From Gossypium raimondii (Eukaryota; Streptophyta; Magnoliopsida; Malvales; Malvaceae), in assembly GCF_025698545.1 (NCBI RefSeq), contig NC_068569.1:10664001-10728000 (forward strand): DNA of 64,000 nucleotides. Reading direction: 5' to 3'. The position numbers and the translations under genes were made by a program. Within the stretch, counting starts at the first letter, position 1, and the number at the start of each line of letters is the position of its first letter. This document shows, one piece after another, positions 13,864-24,937 of the stretch. The notes under the pieces were generated by a model. The model did no database searches, was not told the DNA's origin, and was given only the letters and a program-made list of their open reading frames with translations.

Positions 13864-14115
13864 TTAGCATGTGTTTGCCTAGGTAGCTTGCTAGAAGGAT
13901 TCCTGATTTCTTTTTTTGTTCAAAGGGGATTCTTCATTTCAACTTACCATAAGAACCCATTCCCCTGTAATATTCCTTCAGCATAAAAAGATATCCATTG
14001 GCTCTTTTTTTCTTTTTATTGTTGCATGTCATTTTTATATCCTTCACATGCTCATAACCTTCCCGTGCCTATAAATACCCTTAACTCTGTTAGGTGACAC
14101 TACAACACATTCAGA
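13864..14115 (+). repeat. Left arm of inverted promoter duplication (native promoter of copy 1)
   Basis: This segment includes the TATA box of copy 1 (TATAAATA, 14070-14077) and the start of its leader. It is repeated in inverse orientation at 15761-16147 with high identity, apart from small indels and one insertion. The right end of the homology lies in the leader, at cattcaga. Confidence 0.85.
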
Positions 14116-14180
14116 AACCTTTTCCAGGAAAAGAAGGGGTTATTGAGGTTTTCTTTTCTTTCTCTTTGTTTGGGAAAAAA

Positions 14181-15522
14181 ATGGCTGGAATTGTTGTGGT
14201 TTTCGATTTCGATAAAACCATTATCGACCGTGACAGTGATAACTGGGTTGTCGATGGATTGGGCTTTACCGATTTGTTCAACCAGCTCCTTCCCACCATG
14301 CCCTGGAATACTCTCATGGTAAACCATACTAATCCCCTGCAACTTCTCTTTGTTTGTGTTTTCCATTTGAATAAAAAGTATTCAAACTCTTTTGCTTACC
14401 AACTCTTGAACCTTTTCAAAGTGACAAGCACCTAATCCATTGAGGACAAGAGAACAGACAGTAAAATATAAAATAAAAATCCAACTCCATGTTTACATCT
14501 GAGGCATTTACTTATTTGGTGGTAAACAATTACAGGACACGATGATGAAGGAGATGCATGCACAAGGAACAACCATCGATGACATTGTTGAGGTTCTGAA
14601 ACGATCTCCAATCCACCCTAGGATCGTCCCAGCTATTAAATCAGCTCATGCTTTAGGGTATGTTTCTCTTCTTATACAGATGGTTTGTTGCAATAGAAAA
14701 TTTGGGGTGTAATCGAAATGGTTTGAATTTTATTTTTATTAGGTGTGAACTGAGGATTGTAAGTGATGCAAACATGTTCTTCATTGAGACCATTCTTGAA
14801 CATCTTGGAGTGAAGGAATGTTTCTCAGAGCTCAACTCAAATCCCAGCTTTGTTGATGAAGAAGGGAGGCTGAGGATCTTCCCTTATCATGATTTCACCA
14901 AGACTTCCCATGGCTGCAATCTTTGCCCCCCAAATATGTGCAAGGTATCAAATTTTAATTCAATTTTATTCTAGCTTTTATTATTTACAAGTCAATTTCA
15001 TCCAACTCCAACTTGCTTGGAGTTTTCATTTATCTATTTATTTATTTATTATATATTATTTGTCACTTCCTTTTTCTGACATAAATAAAATCCATGATCT
15101 TGACAAGGGTTAACTAATATAATACGATGTTTTAACAATTCTAAACATTGGCTTGTGCTGTGTTGCTACAGGGGGTGATCATTGAAAGGATTCAAGCATG
15201 TTTAGAGGGGAAGAAGAAAATCATTTACCTCGGAGATGGCAGTGGGGATTATTGCCCAAGCCTAAGGCTTGGAGAGGGTGACTATGTGATGCCAAGGAAG
15301 AATTTTCCAGTATGGGAATTAATATGCAGGAACCCTATGCTCATCAAGGCTGACATTCATGAATGGAGTGCTGGCGAAGACCTGGAGCGGGTTCTTCTGC
15401 ATATCATCAACATGGTATCTGTTGAACATAACTCTGCTCAATTGTTCTCTGTTGACTGTAAACTGCAGACCATTTCAACATCCAACCATGCCCTGCCTCA
15501 TGCCCTGCCTGTTCCACAGTAG
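14181..15522 (+). CDS. HAD phosphatase, PHOSPHO1/PECP1-PS2 type, copy 1
   Basis: Four exons (14181-14318, 14536-14657, 14743-14944, 15172-15522) join in phase to 270 aa. Catalytic HAD motif I is DFDKT with nucleophile D9 and acid/base D11; motif II is S94 in IVSDAN; motif IV is GDGSGD with D176 and D180. The CPPNMCK stretch near residue 150 is typical of this plant clade. Relatives in Arabidopsis are phosphoethanolamine/phosphocholine phosphatase 1 (At1g17710) and the pyrophosphate-specific phosphatase PS2 (At1g73010), both cytosolic and induced by phosphate starvation. Substrate cannot be settled from sequence. The start was chosen because it directly precedes the hydrophobic strand leading to DFDKT. 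Compared with copies 2 and 4 it has R instead of C after TIID, is shorter around the Cys segment and in exon 4, and is clearly the older paralogue. Confidence 0.93.
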
Positions 15523-15760
15523 ATGTGTGATTGCTGCTCAAGTTGTTCAATGGGTTTTGGTTTGATTGTTGGGATTTACGGATTTAATCTTCCCTTACCA
15601 AAATACATTGAAAATAAGGGTCTCTTAAGTTTCTCATGATTCCAAAGCAATTTTATTCTTTGGAACATGATTGATGAGGATGTATTTATTAAAAAATTTA
15701 CTTCACAATATTTGAAATATATATTAAAGAAAATTTACTTCACAATAAGCCTCTCTAATC

Positions 15761-16147
15761 TCTGAATGTGTTGACCGAGTTAAGGGTATTTATAGGCACG
15801 GAAAGGTTATGAGCATGTGAAGGATAAAAAAATGACATGCAACAATAAAAAGAAGAAAAAAAAGCCAATGGATATCTTTTTATGCTGAAGGAATATTACA
15901 GGGGAATGGGTTCTTATGGTAAGTTGAAATGAAGAATCCCCTTTATTAGAAGTTGTGAACTGTTAGTCTGTTACAACTACTTCGGTTAAACAATTTTCAT
16001 AACTAGTTGTTCTATTTGTATATAAATACATCTTCACTTTAAAATTCATTTCTGTTTCTATTTCCATAAGCATTCTTTCACCCTTTCAACAAAAAAAAGA
16101 GATCAGGAATCCTTCTAGCAAGCTTCCTAGGCAAAAACATGCTAATG
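15761..16147 (-). repeat. Right arm of inverted promoter duplication, facing back into copy 1
   Basis: This is the reverse complement of 13864-14115, including the TATA box (here 15787-15794 on the minus strand) and the leader start (tctgaatgtgttg). It is interrupted by a 137-bp insertion at 15944-16080. The promoter copy points leftward, so any transcript would start near 15760 and run antisense through the 3' end of copy 1, 240 bases away. Promoter activity is inference. Confidence 0.85.
15944..16080. mobile_element. 137-bp solo LTR (TRIM/copia-like)
   Basis: The inserted segment is absent from the left promoter arm. It starts tattagaagttgtgaac (first dinucleotide probably mutated from TG) and ends ctttca, and is flanked by CCCTT on both sides (15939-15943 and 16081-16085). 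It carries a TATA-like tatataaata near 16019. Size, ends and 5-bp duplication fit a solo LTR of a terminal-repeat-in-miniature element. Confidence 0.65.
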
Positions 16148-18050
16148 GTGACTCAGCAAAGGAATATTACATTTTGATTTTTTTTAAACTTTTAGGGATA
16201 ATGGAATAGTTGTTTTGGTAATTTTTTTTAAATTTGATCTCTAAACTTGAATTCTGTTAAAATATGATGACGTGATATTATTAAATTATGCTACATCATT
16301 ATTTTAAAAAAAGAGAGTTATAATTTAACTATTATTTTAAATCTTTTGTAATTTTACATTTTATTTAATTTTTAGTGTCATGTAATTAATCTTTAATAGA
16401 GTCTAAATTCAATAAGAAAATGTTAGAAAGATAAAGTTAAGTAAAAATATCAAATTTATGTTTAAGAACTAAATGTTATAGAGGGAAGAATTCTATCGCA
16501 TATTCAAGTGTTTGTGGGAAAGCAAATTATTACATTTAACTGAAAAATAATATAACATACTAAACACTCAAACCACTCCCAATTAATTAAAACACCTAAA
16601 AAGTTACCAATACCAAACTTACCATAATTGTAAACAAACTTTGCCATACAAAATTTAACTGCGGGGTGTTACCAGATTAAAGCAGTAAGTTTTGTTGAAA
16701 GTAGACTGGTATAGAATTTCAGGCCCTTATTTTAGGTCTAGTTTGAAAATAAGTTTAAAATTTTGTCTAATCTAATATTTATTTAAAACGTTAAACTTGA
16801 GCCTGATTCGATCCGATTATAATAAAATTTTTAGATTATTATTTTTATATAAAAACAAATTTTAAAAATATAATATATTAAATACATTAAAAATATTAAA
16901 ATAAAAAATTTCAACAAATGGCATATACAAAAAAAAAAAAGGCATGTGACTCAAGCTGGGTAAAAAATTCTGTCCAAACCTAACTTGTTTAGAAAATGAC
17001 CTCATTTTTGTTCAAACTCATTTTTTGAACTTATATTTTTTAACAGATAACCCAACTTATAATCATATCTAATTGAAAGAGACGTAACTATGTGTCGATT
17101 ACTGTTGATAACATTTTTGGATTAGATATAGATTGCATTCATTATGGGACCTGTTCATTTTATCATGTAAATTATTCTTTTAAATTTAAATTTCTTGACA
17201 CATATAATTATTTTTAAGAGTGATATGTAATAAAAATAAGAAAATGTTGTGTTGCAACAGCCTGAGTTACCGAAAATGTTGGATTGTAAAGTTGATGTTT
17301 TATTAATTGTTTTTAAACTTAGATTTCAAACACGAGTTGTAACTTCACTTTTTACAGCTTTCAAGGTCATATAATTCCACCTCTTTGCTTCCCCATTACT
17401 AATCCTCCTTTGGCTATTTCAATGCACCATTAAAAAAGAAACTTCCCTTCGCCTCCCTTTCCCATAATTTTATCTTTTATTTTAAAAATTGGAGATAAAA
17501 ACTTAAGCTCGTTATTTTTTCTATTTCCAGTATAGAATTTTGTTGTTCGTAAAAAATTTGCAATATTTTAACGTTTTTAATATTATTACTATATAATGAA
17601 AATAGAATTTGTTCAAATTTATTGAAATTTTAGAATTCAAATTAAAATGGAAAATTTTGTAAATATTGAGAATTAAATTTGTTGAATATTTTATATTTAG
17701 GGTCAAATTAACATAATGTGTAAATATTAGAAAACCAAATTTATTATTAGACCAATAAAAAACAGAAATTGATGAAAATATTTTATTTCAAAAAATTTAG
17801 TGATTAAATAAAAAATTATTAATTTACATTTTTGTAGTTTATTTGTTTATTATATAAATGAGGATGGTAAAAAACTGACAGCGTTTGGACAAACATGGGA
17901 GTGGAATGGATATATTGTGGGGAAATTTCTAAATTCTATCATAAATTGGTATTGTATTTTTGGGTGGGAGAAAATTTACAGCGGGGTTTGACGTGTAACA
18001 ACACCTTTTCATTAGTTATTATAGGACATGTTTTAAAGGAATTTGACTTG
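16148..18050. other. Intergenic DNA between phosphatase copies 1 and 2
   Basis: AT-rich, with no recognisable coding exons or repeats of known type. The last 500 or so bases become similar to the promoters of copies 3 and 4. Confidence 0.55.
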
Positions 18051-18058
18051 GCATATTC
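18051..18058. promoter_or_regulatory. P1BS motif upstream of phosphatase copy 2
   Basis: GCATATTC matches GNATATNC, about 450 bp upstream of the ATG. At the aligned place, copy 3 reads gcttattc and copy 4 reads gcatatta, so only copy 2 keeps the motif. Confidence 0.4.
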
Positions 18059-18363
18059 CCGATATTCCTGCCTTTTTCTCCCACGAGAGAGGTTGGCTAA
18101 ATAAAAAAAAACAGTCAATAAAATAAAGCTGTACAGCAATCACGTTTCGATCTTTCTATAGTCACCAAATCAGAGGGCCAATATTCCACCAAAAAGGGTG
18201 TGAAAAAACAAAAAAAACAAAACCCATTTCTTTAGGAACTTTCCAAACAGCAAATACCAGACATAGTATTTGACTAAAGAGACCATCTTTGACAACTAAT
18301 CACAACCGTTGATCTCCATAATCATCCATGAGATGGTTGAGGCAATGACACCTCATCCATTTG

Positions 18364-18371
18364 TATATATA
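18364..18371 (+). promoter_or_regulatory. TATA box of phosphatase copy 2
   Basis: TATATATA lies about 140 bp upstream of the ATG, preceded by the block ggcaatgacacctcatccat that is shared with copies 3 and 4. Those copies have TATATAAATA at the same place (21627-21636 and 24815-24824). Confidence 0.55.
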
Positions 18372-18506
18372 CCCCCTATCATTTGTTTTGTTCGTCACAC
18401 AAATTGAATATTGACAGCTTAAAACACTCCATCAAATACCTATCCCCTTTCTCTTTTGCGAGCCTGAAACTTGTTTTCTTTTCATTGCTTCATATACCGA
18501 TCACAA

Positions 18507-19775
18507 ATGGCAGCTGCAGGCATAGTTGTGATCTTCGATTTTGATAAAACGATCATCGATTGTGATAGCGATAACTGGGTGGTTGATGAGTTGGGCGCCA
18601 CTGAATTGTTCAATCAACTTCTTCCCACCATGCCCTGGAATTCTCTGATGGTCCGTCTTTGGTTTCTGGTTTTTCATGTTGCATGTTCTTGGTTTACATG
18701 CATATATCTATTTTTCGTTCTTTTCAAGCAAATAACTAGACTTGTTAATACCATTGTCAAAATTCTTACAGGATCGAATGATGAAAGAACTTCATTCCCA
18801 AGGTATAAGAATTGAGGATATTGCGACTGTTCTGAAAAGATCACCAATACATCCCCGAATCATCGAAGCTATTAAATCGGCTCATGCTTTAGGGTATGTA
18901 TTGTACTTTTTCTCTGAATGTCAGGTTTTCTCGCTACGAAAAAATTAAATGCTAAAAGTTTTGGTGTGGACATTGTCGGCTTTCAGATGTGATTTGAAGA
19001 TTGTGAGCGACGCAAACACTTTCTTCATTGAGACAATCTTGGAGCATCACGGCCTGAAGGAATGCTTTTCGGAGATCAATACGAACCCTGGGTTTGTCGA
19101 TGAACAAGGCAGGCTGAGGATCTTCCCTCACCATGATTTCACCAAATCTTCTCATGGATGTCAACATTCCAGCTGCCCTCCCAATATGTGCAAGGTATAT
19201 ACATAATAATTTTTTCAACTTAAAAATTCATAAATAACAATGACACCATATATGCATGTATTAAACATGATACAGGAAAAAAAAAAAAAAAACCTTCCTT
19301 TTTAAAGTAGTAAAGATGCAACTTTTTTTATATTATCATCTTAAGTTGTTTCCCATGTAATTGACAATTCCCTTCTTAAATATAGGGTATCGTGATTGAA
19401 AGGATCCAAGCATCTCTGTCCATGGAGGATCAAAAGAAAACAATAATCTACCTTGGGGATGGGCTTGGTGATTTCTGCCCAACTTTGAAGCTTGGTGATG
19501 GAGACTATGTGATGCCAAGGAAGGGTTTTCCAGTTTGGGACTTGATTTGCAATAAGAGGAAGCTAGTTAATGCAGAAATATGCGAATGGAGCGACGGGGA
19601 GGAGTTCGAAAATGTATTATTCCACCTTATTAGCCGGATTATTTCCATTGACAGAAAGAACACTAGTGCCAAAATGGGTCAGCTCTATTCAGTTGATTGC
19701 AAACTAGAAACGATGCCGTTGCCTGTCGCCACCGGCCATGAAGCCTTCCCCCAGGCCCTTTCCGTTCTTCATTAG
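18507..19775 (+). CDS. HAD phosphatase, PHOSPHO1/PECP1-PS2 type, copy 2
   Basis: Four exons (18507-18650, 18772-18893, 18987-19194, 19386-19775) give 287 aa, with the same intron positions and phases as copy 1. Motif I is DFDKT (D11, D13), motif II sits in KIVSDAN, and motif IV is GDGLGD (D183, D187), so all catalytic residues are present. The segment HGCQHSSCPPNMCK carries three cysteines and a histidine, and has two more residues than copy 1. The likely role is cytosolic hydrolysis of a small phosphate ester (phosphocholine/phosphoethanolamine) or pyrophosphate to recover phosphate; the exact substrate is unknown. The ATG is preceded by tcacaa, conserved with copy 4. An upstream in-frame ATG at 18471 lies in the leader and is not conserved. 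Confidence 0.93.
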
Positions 19776-21320
19776 AAGCCAAATTAGTTGACAGTCAAAA
19801 TGACTGATGAATTTGATGTCTTTTAGCTTTCTAAGATTACTATTGCAGTAATTAATATCTAGTTTTGACAGTAGAAAAACATTAAATAATTGAGTGGAAG
19901 TGTACTTTTTTTTGTTGTTGTTGTTGAAATAACATGTAATTCATTTTATTGATCTAAAAAGGTTATTATTGTCCCTTTAATTTATCACTTCAATTTCGTT
20001 ACATATTGTACCATTAGGGATGCTAATATAGAGAATAAATGGAGTTTGGTTGCTTCAATAGCAGATCTACCTATCGGATAAAGATACAGTGGAACAGTAA
20101 TAAGTTGCATGGGGGTAACATGAGCGGTTCCCAAATCTTAGATCCCAACACAACTAGTGTAGCCTGCAATATGAACATAAAGGTTAATGATATGGTGTAT
20201 ATGATGGACATAGTAAAGGAGTCTCAAGTGATAGAAACTTGGGAATAGTTGCAATGGAAAACCTCTATTGGCCAAAAATACCGAATGGCTTGAAAGAGTG
20301 GAGGCAATACAAATGTCAGGGATTATTGTATTAATTTGTCTTGTACAGGAGGATATGCTACAACAACTAGAAAAGAATCAATATGGATGGAATTAAATGC
20401 GGTGTGAGGGTATAGTCGTACACCATGCATGACAAAAATATTAAACTTGAGTAAAAAAAATTAAATCCTTCAATATTTAAAACTCGAAATCATAATAAAT
20501 TATTATATTTATTTTATACATTATATAATTTGTGTACTAAAATATATGTTAAATTATTTATATAATAAAAAATCACTGCAAAATTCATATATATACCCAA
20601 TTAGATACGTGAGTTGAGAGCAAGATGACGAATTCACCGGATGCTTCAACGAAACTGGTGCTTTCGATTGCGACTGTTCTTAACCAATTGGTTATCTATA
20701 ACATTTTGGAGGAGGATTGTGCAATGTCTTCAGATGCGTAGCTGGTTGCTTTTAAAGGTGTCGGCTGAGTTTTTCTAAACTTCAGCTGTTTATTCTACCA
20801 AAAAAAGGAGGGCTACGAGTCTACGACACACCTACACCATAACTTTGATTATTTATTTAGATAGTGGTCTGGACTGCCCCTAATCCCGCGTGACTGCTAC
20901 TTATTTTACAATATGTATATGTTCTTACTTTCTACACCTCTGAAAGTCACATAATTCCACCTCTTGGCTTCCTATTATTATTCGAAATTTCCTTTCGGCT
21001 CCCTTACAATATCATATTCCGTCAAGTTTTAACTCAATTTACATTTGTTATTATTGTAATAAGTAAAAAGACATAAAATTATAAATTTTGAATTATTTTA
21101 TTGAAGTTTAGGTTATTTTAACTTTTTATAATTGGATTAAGTATAATAAAATAGTTTAAAAATGGAAACGAATTTTTAACATTCAAGTCGGTGGATAATT
21201 CATCACAACTGCTCTGGAAATTATTCGACATGTAACAAAGACCTTCTTATTGACATTTCATAAAATAAAACAGTTTAATTATGTAACAAGATTTTATTAT
21301 TTACATTTCATAAAATAAAA
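19776..21320. other. Intergenic DNA between copies 2 and 3
   Basis: The 3' flank just after copy 2 is shared with copies 3 and 4 (ttgatgtcttttagctttc). Two short open stretches occur: 20039-20248, and an ATG at 20624 followed by 39 codons. Neither has recognisable similarity, and the second ends at a stop with similar-looking reading beyond it, so both may be gene relics. Confidence 0.45.
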
Positions 21321-21770
21321 TAATTTAAATTACAGAAAGTTGAGAAATTCAATTAAATACAGCATATATAAATTACAGAAGACCTTTTTCTTTTCGAAAG
21401 GCATTTGACTTGGCTTATTCCCAACATTCTTGCCACAATATTTTGATCTTTCAATAGTTAGCACCTCAAAGGGACAATATTCCACCAAAAAATGAATAAA
21501 GAAGAAAAAGAAAGGAACCCAATTTTCCAAACAGCAAATGCCAGGCATAGAATTAGACTAAACAGACCACCCTTCATCTCCATAACCATCCATGAGGCAG
21601 TTAAGGCAATGACACCTACTTCATCTTATATAAATACCCTATCAATATTTGTTCTATTTTATCAAATAATTATTAGTGTAAAACACTAGAATCAAATGGA
21701 TAAGCCCTTCTCTTTTCTTATCTTTTTTGCGAGTGCAAAACTTCTTTTTTCTCCTTGCTTCGTACATCAA

Positions 21771-23143
21771 TCACAAAACGATTATCGATTGTGACAGTGA
21801 TAACTGGGTGGTGGATGAGTTGGGTGTGCCACCGAGTTATTCAATCAACGTCTTCCTACCATGCCCTGGAACTCTCTTATGGTTAGTCTTTGATTTCTTG
21901 TATTTCACGTTGCATGTTCTTGGTTTATGTATATTCTTGCTCTGTTGCTTTCTTAATTCCAATCAAACAACTAGACTTGTTCATATCATTGTTAAATTAT
22001 TACAGGATCAAATGATGAAAGAACTTCATTCTAAAGGTACAAGAATTGAGGATATTGCGGCTGTTCTGAAAAGATCACCAATACATCCTCGAATCGTCGA
22101 AGCCATTAAATCGGCTCATGCTCTAGGGTGTGTGTGGATCTATTTCTTCTCTCATTTATTATATTGAACTTTCTTCTGCATGCCAGGTTTTTTCGCTAGG
22201 AAAAAAAATTAAATACTAATTAAAAGTTTTGGTTGTTTCAGATGTGATTTGAAGAATGTGAGCGACGCAAACACTTTCTTCATCGAGACAATCTTGGAAC
22301 ATCACGGCCTAAAGGAATGCTTTTTGGAGATCAATACGAACCCTGGATTTGTCGATCAACAAGGCAGGCTCAGGATCTTCCCTCATCATGATTTCACCAA
22401 ATCTTCTCATGGATGTCAGCATCCCAGCTGCCTTCCAAATATGTGCAAGGTACGCACATAGTAATTTTTTTCAACTAAAAAATTTATAAATAACAATGAT
22501 CCCATTTATGCATCTATCAAATATGACATAAGAAACAAAAAAAAAAAAAACTTTTTATATTTGTAAGGTTGCCTTTGTTTCCTGCATGGCAAAACTAAAT
22601 TATTTAATTAGTTTTTGACCCGAAGTTAGAGGAACGATCTTTAGGATCATGATAAATAACATAATTTCTGGAAAATTTTACGTGCACGAAATGAAATCCA
22701 CTGCAACTTATTTTATGTTATCATCTTAAGTTCTTTCCCGTGTAATTGACCCATCCTTTCTTGAATATAGGATCCAAGCATCTCTATCTATGGAGGACCC
22801 AAAGAAAACAAAAATCTACCTTGGCGATGGGCTTGGTGATTTTTGCCCAAGTTTGAAGCTTGGTGATGGAGACTATGTGATGCCGCGGAAAGATGTCCCA
22901 GTTTGGGACTTGATTTGCAAAAACCGGAGTCTAATTAAGGCACAAATATGTGAATGGAGCAATGGGGAGGAGTTTAAAACTGTATTACTCCACCTTATTA
23001 GCCGAATTATTTCGGTAGAGGGAAACAACACTAGTGCCAATATTGATCAGCTCTATTCAGTTGATTGCAAACTAGAAACGATGTCGTTGCCTGCCGCCAC
23101 TGGCCCTGAAACCTTCCCTCAATCCCTTCATGTTCTTCATTAG
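21771..23143 (+). pseudogene. HAD phosphatase copy 3, broken
   Basis: All four exons are still recognisable (about 21771-21881, 22006-22127, 22242-22449, 22771-23143) with good splice sites, but the gene cannot make the enzyme. A 41-bp deletion relative to copy 4 joins tcac to aaaacg and removes the ATG and the codons for the catalytic DFD. A 2-bp insertion near 21825 shifts the frame in exon 1. A 17-bp deletion removes the first codons of exon 4, again shifting frame. Most other codons are as in copies 2 and 4, so inactivation is recent. A missense change (KNVSDAN for KIVSDAN) is also present. The TATA box (21627-21636) is intact, so a non-coding transcript is possible. Confidence 0.9.
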
Positions 23144-24480
23144 AAGCTGAACGTCAAAATGGGCAATGAAGTTGATGTCTTTTAGCTTTCCAGGATTACT
23201 ATTGCAGACTTGCACTAACTAGTCTCTAGTTTCAATAGTAGGAAAACGTCAGGTAATTGTAGTGGAACTATATATTTTTTATTGAAATAAAATCCTATTC
23301 ATTTTATTACTCGAAAAAAGTTTGTTGAAAGAAATGTAAGCGCGTTCTATTGGTGCCAATCATAAATCAAAGAAGATCCAAGTTCTAAGATAAAAAATTA
23401 TTCCGAGTATAATTTAATTGTAAAATTCTTTATTATTTTGACAACGTTACAATAAATTTATATATTTATTATATTATTTCAAAAATCATGTATAAATTTT
23501 TCACCCACTATATTGTAATCTAGTTTGAATTTATTTTATTAATTCATATAATCCATTTCGAAAATAACAATAATAATTGAATATTTAAGTCTTGATATAA
23601 GAAATTCCTTGTCTTGTCAGAAGAGAGTAATGGATTAGCAATTAGGTACTCATCAGCCTATATTACCTCGTGAAGAGCTGGGTTTGTAGCGATGATTTTT
23701 TATAACATTTTCTGAAAATAACGGAGAAAAAAGAAGACAGAAGCATAACCAAGGAATAATGGAAACTTGGATTCCAAACACGAGTCGTGACTTACACATA
23801 ATTACGTTGAACAAATATAAAATAGTAGTGTCAACCATGAAAACACTCTGGTCTTTGGCACTAAAGTCCCAGGGCAGAAAAATATCAGATGACACACCCA
23901 CAACATTTCTTTTTTGTTTATATGGACTGGACTGCCTTTAATCCCACGTGACTGCTACTTATTATACAATACTTTAAGGGACTTATTTTAGGGGAAACTA
24001 TATATTAATGGTAATTTAATAATGTTTGTGTTTTTATTTTCATCCGCCTTATAGAAATCTTTTCTAATTGATATAATAACACATTTAATTTTCAATACTT
24101 ACATATATATTCTATAATTTGATTCCACTTCTAAATATTTCAATAAATTTAACTCTTTATATTTACAAATTAAAAAGAAAATTATATCAAACCTACCATC
24201 ATCATTAATACGTGAACACAAAATCTTAATTACTGCTCCTTTAGGGTTTGGATTTATTTTAGTTTTGAAGGTCATATAATTACACCTCTTAGTTTCCTTC
24301 TCTTCAGTGTTATTTTATTTTATTTTTGAAATTAAGTCTCTATTTAGCTATTTCAAAGTAGCAGAAAATGGTAGCTTCCCTTCGGCTCCCTTGATTGACA
24401 TATAACGAGACCCTCTGACCTTCCTATTGACTTCCTCATAAAATAAAAGTATATTGAGAAATTCAAATAAATTAAGCATA
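23144..24480. other. Intergenic DNA between copies 3 and 4
   Basis: The first 150 bases resemble the 3' flanks of copies 2 and 4. The remainder is AT-rich with no supported gene; the open frames at 23653-23901 and 24348-24596 (minus) run through the duplicated promoter region and are chance. Confidence 0.55.
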
Positions 24481-24814
24481 CCTATATCTTTTTCCTTTTT
24501 AAAAGGACTTTGACTTGGCATATTACCAATATTCCAGCATTTTTTTCCACGACAGAGAGGTTGACTAAAAACAAAATAGTCAAAATAAAACATCAAACTT
24601 TGAATTTTTCATCTTTCAATAGACAGCAAATCAAAGAGCCAATATCCCACCAAAAAAAGGAGTCTGAAAAACAAAACCCATTCCTTTAGGAACTTTCCAA
24701 ACAACAAATACCAGACATAAAATTTGACTACAGAGACCACCCTTGACTATGAATCCCAACCCTTGATTTCCATAATCATCAATGAGCCATTGCGATAACA
24801 ACACCTCATCCATC

Positions 24815-24824
24815 TATATAAATA
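24815..24824 (+). promoter_or_regulatory. TATA box of phosphatase copy 4
   Basis: TATATAAATA, about 115 bp upstream of the ATG, inside a promoter block shared with copies 2 and 3. Confidence 0.6.
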
Positions 24825-24937
24825 CCTTCTCCTTATCACACAAATTTGATATAGTAAAACCCTCTCTTGATTTGTTATCTTTTCTGCGTGTGTGAAACTT
24901 TTTTTATTTTTCTCCTTGCTTCATACATCGATCACAA

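Noticed and set aside
14100-14366. Open frames on the minus strand over phosphatase exon 1 (also near 18952, 24947 and 25362)
   Set aside because: They are antisense shadows of conserved phosphatase exons; splice sites and catalytic motifs all lie on the + strand.
18471-18506. Upstream in-frame ATG for phosphatase copy 2, extending it by 12 codons
   Set aside because: The extension is not conserved in copies 1 or 4 and lies in the leader; the ATG at 18507 aligns with the copy 4 start.
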